A program made the position numbers and the translations under genes. Shown here piece by piece: positions 6,943-13,044 of a stretch of DNA of 13,044 nt. The first letter of the stretch is position 1, and every line of letters begins with the position of its first letter. The notes beneath the pieces were generated by a model. It saw nothing but the letters and a program-made list of their open reading frames with translations. It did no database searches and had not been told where the DNA came from. This DNA comes from an uncultured Duncaniella sp. (lineage in GTDB: Bacteria > Bacteroidota > Bacteroidia > Bacteroidales > Muribaculaceae), in the NCBI GenBank assembly GCA_910586665.1, contig CAJUIX010000038.1:1-13044 (forward strand). Direction: 5' to 3'.

Positions 6943-7467
6943 TCAGAATTTTCCCAAATGGACATTCTCCCACTTTAGTTTCGAAGTGTCCTGCGGCTTG
7001 CGCTCCTCATCCTTATGGCCGAAGGTCAGCACGCAGACCACCGGGCATGTTTCCGGGATTCCCAAAGCCTCCCGGACATACTCATCAGAGGGAGTCCCGT
7101 CGGCAGCATAGCGGTCGCGCACCTGAATCCAGCACGAGCCGAGCCCCAGTGCGGCAGCCTGGAGCTGCATGTAGGAGGCTGCGACTGAGGCATCCTCAAT
7201 CCACGGCTCGGTAGCGGTCGAATCGACTGCCACGACGACAGCCAGCGGGCAGCGTGCCAAAGGAGCGGCACCCATAGGCTTGCACTCGCTCAGACGCACA
7301 AGCATGTCGGGGTCTTCTACAACCACGAACTGCCACGCGCGGGCACTTTTGGATGTCGGCGATAGGAGGCCGGCCTCGAGGATGAGCTTTACCTGTTCGG
7401 GGTCAATCTTTTCATCCGTATAGCGGCGTATGCTCCTACGGTCTATAAGCAACTGGTGGAAATCCAT
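6943..7467 (-). CDS. Nitroreductase family FMN oxidoreductase
   Basis: Starting at ATG 7467 gives 174 residues, the length of a compact bacterial nitroreductase. These homodimeric FMN proteins use NAD(P)H to reduce nitro compounds, quinones or related substrates. The flavin-binding start is clear (DFHQLLIDRRSIRRYTDEKI, Arg10-Arg11-Ser12-x-Arg14). SPTSKSARAWQFVVVED, the ILEAGLLSPTS segment and LGLGSCWIQVR also match the family. The protein lacks a signal peptide and should be cytoplasmic. The open frame extends further upstream to 7623, but those residues overlap the HU/SPOR gene and do not look like this family, so they were excluded. It lies 37 bases after the HU/SPOR stop and 7 bases before the DUF2520 start, with no promoter of its own seen, suggesting one transcript. 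The physiological substrate is unknown. Confidence 0.92.
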   Translation of the reverse strand: MDFHQLLIDRRSIRRYTDEKIDPEQVKLILEAGLLSPTSKSARAWQFVVVEDPDMLVRLSECKPMGAAPLARCPLAVVVAVDSTATEPWIEDASVAASYMQLQAAALGLGSCWIQVRDRYAADGTPSDEYVREALGIPETCPVVCVLTFGHKDEERKPQDTSKLKWENVHLGKF

Positions 7468-7504
7468 GAATAGAGGTGATATATGCTTTATAAAATTATG
7501 GTGA

Positions 7505-8461
7505 TTAGCGACGGCACACCCACACATACTCGTAGCGCGGTGAGAGCGACAAAGCGAGGTCGCGTGCATCATTGATATTTGAAGCAGAGGCGGCATAGAC
7601 CCTGTAATTACCGTCCATCTCAATGACTTTCAGCGAGGGGTCGTCGGTGTGCGAGATATGGCGCTCGGCCGCCTTCAACGAGGGAAATGAACCGACAACG
7701 AGGATATAGCGTCCTGGCTTTTCATCCGTGACGGCAAAGTTCTTCTTCTCCAACTCTACGGCAGGGCGGGCGATGTTGAGAAGAATCTCTCGCGACAGAC
7801 AGTCGACAAACGACATCTCGTCCACGTCGCCGCAGGACTGCTCGATGCGCGAGCCGATGCCGGTGTCAAGCGACGCGTAGTTTGCACGCGGACCGTTGAC
7901 AAGGCTTGTCGTCGAATAGAGGATACCGAGTCCGACCATGACTGCCACTATAGAGGCAACTATCTTCAGCGGAAGCGGGATAATCACTGCATGCTCGTCG
8001 GCATATCCGGCCACAGCCGCATCTTCCTCCCCTTCCGTCACAAGAGGCTCGGCCTCGACAGGGGCTAAGCCGCTGAACATGCGGACGGGAAGCGAGTCGG
8101 CCGACGGATAGAAGACCGGGCTGTCCGCATTGGCACCGCGACGGAGCACGCCGAGATTTCCAAACGGAAGCTCGCCGCAAAGCTGAATCTGATGAAGCAT
8201 CGAGGCCACCTCCGTGTCGAGAGCGGCGCGGGCTGCGTCGAGAGTCATTCCCTCGCGACGTGATATGCTCCCTATTAGAAGTGCGTCATTGTGCCTCACC
8301 TCGGGGTTGAAGCCGACAGAGCGCGAAGGGGGAAGCAGACGCTTGTTTTCAGCATCATAGCTGGCACCCTCCTCATTTATCATGAAGGCTCCCAAACCGG
8401 GAACCACCACGCAGTCGTGATGAATCAAAAGGTATTCTATATGTCGTGCTATATCAATCAC
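7505..8461 (-). CDS. HU-CCDC81 / SPOR domain membrane protein
   Basis: This 318-residue protein has three parts. Residues 1-125 form the two HU-like (HU-CCDC81 bacterial type) domains: IARHIEYLLIHHDCVVVPGLGAF, then GFNPEVRHNDALL and PFGNLGVL. A single membrane span follows at about 166-184 (KIVASIVAVMVGLGILY). The C-terminal third extends outside the membrane and ends in a SPOR domain (about 250-316, GRYILVVGSFPSLKAAERH), a fold that in other proteins binds denuded peptidoglycan glycan strands. The arrangement suggests a link between cytoplasmic nucleic acid or protein partners and the cell wall, perhaps at the division site, but the role is unproven. The start is GTG at 8461: an in-frame stop (8471-8473) rules out a longer form, and homologues start with this motif. 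The promoter lies almost on top of the start codon. Confidence 0.9.
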   Translation of the reverse strand: MIDIARHIEYLLIHHDCVVVPGLGAFMINEEGASYDAENKRLLPPSRSVGFNPEVRHNDALLIGSISRREGMTLDAARAALDTEVASMLHQIQLCGELPFGNLGVLRRGANADSPVFYPSADSLPVRMFSGLAPVEAEPLVTEGEEDAAVAGYADEHAVIIPLPLKIVASIVAVMVGLGILYSTTSLVNGPRANYASLDTGIGSRIEQSCGDVDEMSFVDCLSREILLNIARPAVELEKKNFAVTDEKPGRYILVVGSFPSLKAAERHISHTDDPSLKVIEMDGNYRVYAASASNINDARDLALSLSPRYEYVWVCRR

Positions 8462-8465
8462 ACTG

Positions 8466-8497
8466 CAAAGTTACGAAACTTCCCTCTCTAATGCAAA
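8466..8497 (-). promoter_or_regulatory. Bacteroidetes promoter of the HU/SPOR operon, abutting the start codon
   Basis: On the minus strand, TTTG (8497-8494) and TAACTTTG (8473-8466) are separated by 20 bases, a full match to the -33 and -7 elements. Only four bases (8465-8462) separate the -7 box from the GTG start at 8461, so the transcript should begin at or next to the start codon. The -33 element starts ten bases after the GH28 stop. Confidence 0.85.
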
Positions 8498-8506
8498 TGA
8501 AAAATG

Positions 8507-10789
8507 CTACTGACTTTCGTTCTTTTTGTCAAGATCGACGGCATCGAAATTCAGCGACGCCTTCATCTCCTCGTCGGCAGTGAGCACTACCGGGGCCTTC
8601 CCGTTGATTCTTACGTTGATAAGCCGCACCTGGGGATAATTGCAGCGCAGGGTGTCGGAAGAGGCCTTGATATCGACATCGGAGATAGTGAAATTCTCAA
8701 CCGTGTCGTCGGCATTGGCAGCAATGACTCCGAGACCGCCGCACTTGCCGCTGACATTGTCAATGCTTACGTTGCGAATCTTCCCGACCGGCCTCTCATC
8801 GCTCCCTTCGAGAGTAAAAAACTGCTTCCAGGGAAGGATTTCAATCAGTGTGCCGAAGCGACCGCTGATATTCTCGACCTTTATGTTTTCGTAGACCTGG
8901 TAAGTGTCAGGGCGCATCTTCAGACGAAGCACGGAGCAGTCGTTGTCCACGCGGCAGTTGCGCATCACGACACCGTCGGCATGGATGCACTCACTACCGA
9001 GCGTAAGAGTGCCGTGGAGATTGGGGCCGAACACGCAGCCCTCGACGAGCACGTCCGTTACGCTGTCGTTTTCATACGAGCAGTTGGCGTAGACTCCCTT
9101 TCCACCTTTCAGGCACACACCGTCGTCATCACAATTCAGATAGCAGCCCCTCACTACCACGCGGTGACAGCCGTCGAGGTCGATAGCGTCGCTGCTTGGT
9201 GCCCTGACCGGCTCGCGGGGAGCCTGCACCTCGCAGTTTTCGACTATGAGGTCGTTGCAGCGATAGAAATGCGAGGTCCAAAACGCGGAGTTGACGAGCC
9301 TCACGCCACTCAGCCTGGCATTGTCGCAGCCCCAAAGGAAGACGAGGCGAGGCCGACGCACTTCAAGATTGGTCCACGGACGATTCTCCTTGCGGGCTTT
9401 ATCCACATTGTCCCAAAACTCCACCCAAAACTTATGACCGTTGCCATTTATGGTTCCGGGGCCTGAGATTTCGAAATTATCAACGTGGTAGGCATTGATG
9501 AGCGCCGCGTGATAGTAGATACTGCGTCCCTCCATACGCGAGGGGATAGGCGGATAATCCTTTATGTCGTCCGAGCCCTTGATGACCGCCCCCTCCTCGA
9601 GGGTGAGTTTGGTGCCGGGCTTGAAGAAGAGGGCGCCGCTGAGGAAGGTGCCCCGCGGAACCACTATCTCTCCCCCGCCCTCTGCCTCCGCGCGGTCAAT
9701 CACCGCCTGAAGCGCCGATGTCTGGAGCAGTGTGCTGTCATTCGCCACCCCGAAGTCTGTCACACGGTAGCGCTTGGGCGTGGCGGCGATTTCCGGCTTG
9801 AACATGCGGTCGAGAAACCGCACGGCGTAGTCGACAGTCGTGTCAACCCAGGGGTGGAAGAACCAGAAGGGATGCACGTCGACAGGGATTCGGTGACGCT
9901 CGCTGTAGATGCCGAGCGAATCGTAGACGCTCACCAGCGAGTCGCGCCCGTCGCTGTATCGCGGAAGGCCGCTGCTTATGAAGCACACCGGGGCCGACTT
10001 CGGAGTGGTCCAAAGTATGGCCGAAGCCTCCTTCCAGTTTTCAGGCGAATCCTTGTAGAGGCCGCCGAGCCACAGAGCGTTGACTGGGAGTACCCCTTTC
10101 TTCTTGAAACGGTCCTCGGCGTCGGCAATGTTGGACTCTGACACAAAGGTGGCTATACCGTCCATGTTGACCACGGCCTGCACCTCGCTCGAAGTCTTGC
10201 GCCACTCCCCTTTTCCCTCATGGCGCTTCGATCCGTTGGTGACACCGACGAGAGTCGCAAGCTGCGCGCCGGCAGAGCAGCCGGAGACAGCGATTTTATC
10301 GGGATCGATGCCATACTTGGCAGCGTTTGCACGCGCCCAGCGGACGGCAGTCTTGATGTCATGAAGCCCCGCTGGATAGACCGCCTCGGGGATGAGGCGG
10401 TACTCCACCGGGATAGTGACATAGCCCCGCGCGGCTATCTGCTGCGCCATAGGCACTTGCAGACTCTTGTCGCCGGAATTCCACCCGCCGCCGTGAATCA
10501 TGAGCATTGCGGGGTAGGTCTTGTCGTCATCAGGACGGAATATGTCGACGTGCAGGTCTCTGTCGCCGAAGCGGGTGCCTTTCAGAGTTGTATAGACGAC
10601 ATCCCTGTACTCCCTGACACCCGCGGGCAGCTCCGGCTTAGCCAGAACTGCCTCGGGGTGGTACTTACGGATTTTCTTAGCGGTGGAATATGTCGTAAAC
10701 GACGTGTCGCGCGGAATCTCGGGCGTGGCTCCCTGCGCCGAAACGGCGAAAGTAAGCGCAAGAAGCCCTGAGAAAATGTACTTCCTCAT
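8507..10789 (-). CDS. Exported fusion: alpha/beta-hydrolase esterase + GH28 polygalacturonase-like glycosidase
   Basis: This 760-residue protein has a signal peptide (1-20, cut likely after AQG). Residues about 55-330 form an alpha/beta-hydrolase esterase: oxyanion loop HGGGW at 99-103, nucleophile Ser172 in GCSAG, and a likely catalytic His in the HPFWFFHPW segment (306 or 312); the acid is probably Asp280 or Asp283. Residues about 340-735 form a GH28 right-handed beta-helix: Asp534 (SSDAIDLDG), the Asp pair 555-556 (CDDDGVCLKGG) and Arg622-x-Lys624 (RLKMR). The usual GHG is replaced by GSE at 598-600 and the NTD triad by SSD, a pattern seen in exo-acting and rhamnogalacturonan-type members rather than classic endo-polygalacturonases. 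It is the second gene of an operon, 15 bases after the pectate lyase. Together the modules would remove ester groups and trim pectic oligomers. The exact ester and linkage are not determined. Confidence 0.92.
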   Translation of the reverse strand: MRKYIFSGLLALTFAVSAQGATPEIPRDTSFTTYSTAKKIRKYHPEAVLAKPELPAGVREYRDVVYTTLKGTRFGDRDLHVDIFRPDDDKTYPAMLMIHGGGWNSGDKSLQVPMAQQIAARGYVTIPVEYRLIPEAVYPAGLHDIKTAVRWARANAAKYGIDPDKIAVSGCSAGAQLATLVGVTNGSKRHEGKGEWRKTSSEVQAVVNMDGIATFVSESNIADAEDRFKKKGVLPVNALWLGGLYKDSPENWKEASAILWTTPKSAPVCFISSGLPRYSDGRDSLVSVYDSLGIYSERHRIPVDVHPFWFFHPWVDTTVDYAVRFLDRMFKPEIAATPKRYRVTDFGVANDSTLLQTSALQAVIDRAEAEGGGEIVVPRGTFLSGALFFKPGTKLTLEEGAVIKGSDDIKDYPPIPSRMEGRSIYYHAALINAYHVDNFEISGPGTINGNGHKFWVEFWDNVDKARKENRPWTNLEVRRPRLVFLWGCDNARLSGVRLVNSAFWTSHFYRCNDLIVENCEVQAPREPVRAPSSDAIDLDGCHRVVVRGCYLNCDDDGVCLKGGKGVYANCSYENDSVTDVLVEGCVFGPNLHGTLTLGSECIHADGVVMRNCRVDNDCSVLRLKMRPDTYQVYENIKVENISGRFGTLIEILPWKQFFTLEGSDERPVGKIRNVSIDNVSGKCGGLGVIAANADDTVENFTISDVDIKASSDTLRCNYPQVRLINVRINGKAPVVLTADEEMKASLNFDAVDLDKKNESQ

Positions 10790-10804
10790 TTTATAACTGG
10801 ATTT

Positions 10805-12598
10805 TTACTTGAGCACCTTGTCAGCCTCGATTCTACCGTCGGTATAGATTATTCTGCGTATGTTAACACCCTTTACAGGTTCAGCAAGACGTGTACCCAT
10901 GAGGTCGTAGTACTCAATACACTCAATCTCACCGTCAACGATTACGGAACCGATGCCGGATGTCTTGCACGAGGGATAATACTCGTCGACAGCGGAAATC
11001 GCGCCCGCATTGCCACCTTTCATGATGTGCTCGACGAGGCTGTTGAGGTAGACTTCGAGATTTGAATACCATCCCTTCGGGTCAAGGGTGAAGGCAGCAG
11101 CATCCGAAGGGTCGGAAGGATTCAGACCGTTAAGTCTCTCCCACTCGTCGGGCATACCGTCGCCGTCGGTATCGAAATCGGCCGCACGCACATTCGACGG
11201 AAGAGCCGGGAAGCTCGCAGTTTTGGGATTTTCTTCTTTAGCAGGGTCGTTGATAAAATCAAGTATGCCCTTAGTTTTAGATGTTGGATAAACCTTACCG
11301 TTAATATCTACATAAGCTACATCGCCATTGTAAGTCGTAGTGCCTGTGCGGGTTTCCTCCATGTAACGTGCATCGGCGGCATCGCGATAAAGGCTTGCGC
11401 CGACATAGTTCAAAACATTTTCGTATGCTGACTGCGCATCATGAGTGGTCACATCTCCTGCATCAATCGGTTCATCAAGTTTAAGACGTATACAATCCTT
11501 TCCATTAATATTTTTCACATAGGTCTTTTCTTCACCATAGAAATGCTTTTCATCAACTATATACTTTTCACCATTGATAGTTGAAAGACCACTATCGTAA
11601 ATCACACCGCTCCAGTCGTAATTTTCAGCTCTCTCACCGGCGGCAGCTACATAATTACCATTTATAAAGTAACGGCTGGAATAACCGGGGAACGGATTGT
11701 CACCTCCATTACTACTATCAGACACAGACACTTGCGTAACCCGTGTTTTATTCTTAGTCCCGGGACCGGCCTTGAAATAGTTGTTTACCATATTGACGTA
11801 TCCTCCACCTGGACCGCCGTAGCAACCGTTTCCATTGCCCCAATTATACATCAGACAGTTGCGGAAATCAACACGCTCCGCATCTATGGAATTAATATAT
11901 TTTGTTTTGTCATATCCGTTCCAATCATAGCGCGCGCCATTGAATCGGGGAGCACGATTCTGAACATGAGCGATGAAGTTATGATGGAAAGAAGCATTTT
12001 TACCGCCCCATATACCACCGTAGCTATGCGCTCCTTTCGAGTGACCAGGATTGGCAAGACCTTCGGCCACCGTACACCACTGCATGGTGAAGTCCCTATT
12101 ATCATAGAACGACGCTACTTCGTCAATACTCCATGAGAAAGAACAGTGGTCGATAATTATATTCTTCCTATGTCTTCCCCATGTGGCATCTGCACCGTCA
12201 TTGACATCTTTAATCTGAGAACGTCGGCAACGGATAAAGCGGACAATAACATTATCACAATTACCAAAATAAAGCGTATAATAGCGCAGGGTTATGCCTC
12301 CCTCAGGAGCTGTCTGCCCTGCAATCGTAGTATTGGATGTAACGTTAAGCTGTGACCTCAAATCAATATAGCCACTGACATCAAACACGATAGTCTTAGG
12401 ACCCGACTGCGAGAGCGCCCAGCGGAGCGAGCCGGTTCCGCTATCATTAAGATTTGTAACATGGATTACCTTTCCACCTCGGCCACCCTGGACGTAGCGT
12501 CCGTGACCTTCTGCTCCCGGAAATGCGGGAACGACCTCTGCACTAATAGATAAAGCACCGAATAGAATTGAAGCTACCGGCAGTAAAAATTTTTTCAT
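10805..12598 (-). CDS. Exported PL1-family pectate lyase with Ca-loop and T9SS-like C-terminal tail
   Basis: This 597-residue protein has a signal peptide (1-20) and opens with AFPGAEGHGRYVQGGRGGKV, the usual start of Bacteroidales PL1 pectate lyases. These enzymes cut polygalacturonate by beta-elimination with calcium. The beta-helix motifs are clear: DGADATWGRHRKNIIIDHCSFSWSIDE (134-160), with acidic metal-binding residues in the Asp134/Asp137 and Asp159/Glu160 regions, and NRAPRF at 214-219 supplying the likely catalytic arginine. After the helix comes a calcium-loop segment, DTDGDGMPDEWE (476-487), of the thrombospondin type 3 style. The last ~50 residues (EIECIEYYDLMGTRLAEPVKG, then a YTDGRIEADKVLK ending) resemble a type A sorting domain of type IX secretion. 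It is the first gene of a two-gene pectin operon. The interior is distinctly AT-richer than both ends. Confidence 0.92.
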   Translation of the reverse strand: MKKFLLPVASILFGALSISAEVVPAFPGAEGHGRYVQGGRGGKVIHVTNLNDSGTGSLRWALSQSGPKTIVFDVSGYIDLRSQLNVTSNTTIAGQTAPEGGITLRYYTLYFGNCDNVIVRFIRCRRSQIKDVNDGADATWGRHRKNIIIDHCSFSWSIDEVASFYDNRDFTMQWCTVAEGLANPGHSKGAHSYGGIWGGKNASFHHNFIAHVQNRAPRFNGARYDWNGYDKTKYINSIDAERVDFRNCLMYNWGNGNGCYGGPGGGYVNMVNNYFKAGPGTKNKTRVTQVSVSDSSNGGDNPFPGYSSRYFINGNYVAAAGERAENYDWSGVIYDSGLSTINGEKYIVDEKHFYGEEKTYVKNINGKDCIRLKLDEPIDAGDVTTHDAQSAYENVLNYVGASLYRDAADARYMEETRTGTTTYNGDVAYVDINGKVYPTSKTKGILDFINDPAKEENPKTASFPALPSNVRAADFDTDGDGMPDEWERLNGLNPSDPSDAAAFTLDPKGWYSNLEVYLNSLVEHIMKGGNAGAISAVDEYYPSCKTSGIGSVIVDGEIECIEYYDLMGTRLAEPVKGVNIRRIIYTDGRIEADKVLK

Positions 12599-12626
12599 TC
12601 TAAAATTATTTCATGGTTATCGCCTG

Positions 12627-12634
12627 CAAAGATA
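12627..12634 (-). promoter_or_regulatory. Probable -7 promoter element of the pectin operon
   Basis: On the minus strand the bases are TATCTTTG, matching TAnnTTTG, 28 bases upstream of the pectate lyase ATG at 12598. The -33 position holds only ATTG at a 22-base distance, so the promoter may be weak or activator-dependent, as is common for glycan-use genes; that last point is inference. Confidence 0.6.
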
Positions 12635-13002
12635 CGAAGAATTCGCGAGACTATGGCAATAAATGGGGAATAAAGTAATGTGTTGAGAGTTAGGAGAGAT
12701 CGGCGTTGTTCGTCCGAATGGTGCTTTCGGCGGAAAATTCGGTTTTTGGAAGGGTTAGGAGATTAAATCGCTACCTATCCGTTGCCTTTTTCCTGTCCGG
12801 AATTCCGGTCTTGAAGACGGTTTTGCCGATGGATGATTATCCCTGTTTTATGCCACAGAACCCGCTTGTCAGGCATCTTTGCTACTGCAAATTTAGCGAT
12901 TTTCCCGGCAATGCGAAAAAATATAGGCTCCGGGGTGGCATCTGTGATTCCTATTCGTGGTTCCGCTACGTTTTGCATACCTACAAATGGCTCTATATCA
13001 GT
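12635..13002. other. Unexplained intergenic stretch upstream of the pectin operon
   Basis: No gene is well supported here. Overlapping open frames on both strands (for example 12775-13017 minus, with a TTG start, and 12706-13005 plus) lack recognisable domains. Visible structure includes a perfect 12-base palindrome CCGGAATTCCGG at 12797-12808 directly followed by a near-palindrome GTCTTGAAGAC at 12808-12818, and a repeated GTTAGGAGA word near 12690 and 12750. It could hold operators for the pectin operon or a decayed gene; neither can be shown. Confidence 0.4.
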
Positions 13003-13010
13003 TAATTTTG
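13003..13010 (+). promoter_or_regulatory. Probable -7 element for the gene starting at 13029
   Basis: TAATTTTG matches TAnnTTTG and lies 18 bases before the ATG at 13029. No TTTG is found at the usual -33 distance (the nearest is 27 bases away), so only this half of the promoter is supported. Confidence 0.5.
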
Positions 13011-13028
13011 CAAACAAAGAATAGAGTT

Positions 13029-13044
13029 ATGAAACAGAGCGGAT
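13029..13044 (+). CDS. Start of an unidentified gene (cut by window edge)
   Basis: ATG at 13029 begins a frame reading MKQSG before the window ends. It is supported only by the -7 promoter match 18 bases upstream and the typical A-rich Bacteroidetes leader between them. Five residues do not allow any identification. Its divergent position relative to the pectin operon would suit a regulator or transporter for that operon, but this is speculation. Confidence 0.4.

Noticed and set aside
6126..7214. Long plus-strand open frame across the DUF2520 and nitroreductase genes
   Set aside because: It is antisense to two well-supported genes and has an Arg/Pro/His-rich composition without domains. It is kept only as a question in the palindrome finding.
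8504..9466. 320-codon plus-strand open frame, and a similar one at 9485-10141
   Set aside because: Both are antisense to the esterase-GH28 gene, whose catalytic motifs are intact, and neither resembles a known protein; they are typical shadows of GC-rich coding sequence.
4579..12598. A complete polysaccharide utilisation locus
   Set aside because: Pectin and starch enzymes are present, but no SusC, SusD, hybrid two-component regulator or ECF sigma/anti-sigma pair is visible inside the window.

Overview
The window looks like a chromosomal segment of a gut-type Bacteroidales bacterium, probably near Muribaculaceae or Bacteroidaceae. The evidence is as follows. Promoters match the Bacteroidetes pattern (TTTG, 19-20 bp, TAnnTTTG). 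Shine-Dalgarno sites are absent. The gene content is typical: a YitT family permease, an HU-CCDC81/SPOR membrane protein, a Rossmann/DUF2520 protein, a secreted PepC-like peptidase, and pectin enzymes, one ending in a T9SS-type tail. The family-level placement is inference only.

Layout. Positions 1-54 look like one end of an IS21-family insertion sequence that cuts a tyrosine recombinase gene (55-757, minus strand), so the left edge is a decayed mobile element. After a gene-poor stretch and a terminator come sodB (minus) and, divergently, a yitT-type gene (plus) with a clear promoter. A shared hairpin separates yitT from a convergent, exported bleomycin-hydrolase/PepC-type cysteine peptidase (minus). 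A tRNA-Cys with its own promoter and terminator follows, then an exported GH13 alpha-amylase (plus). A long imperfect palindrome separates the amylase from a minus-strand cluster: HU/SPOR protein, nitroreductase, DUF2520 protein. Upstream of that cluster lies a two-gene minus-strand pectin operon: an exported PL1 pectate lyase first, then, 15 bp on, an exported polypeptide joining an alpha/beta-hydrolase esterase to a GH28 glycosidase. The last ~430 bases are largely unexplained; a new plus-strand gene appears to begin at 13029.

How the genes work together. PL1 would cleave homogalacturonan internally, the esterase module would remove ester groups, and the GH28 module would trim the oligomers, giving a compact pectin module in the cell envelope or outside it. 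The GH13 enzyme adds alpha-glucan cutting. No SusC/SusD pair is visible in the window. SodB, the nitroreductase, YitT and the DUF2520 protein are housekeeping genes with no evident link to glycan use.

I saw no CRISPR array, defence island, toxin-antitoxin pair or clearly new multi-gene system. The most interesting points are the nearly leaderless GTG start of the HU/SPOR gene, the esterase-GH28 fusion, the T9SS-like tail and AT-rich interior of the pectate lyase, the palindrome with an embedded promoter-like box at 6079-6133, and the IS21-truncated integrase.
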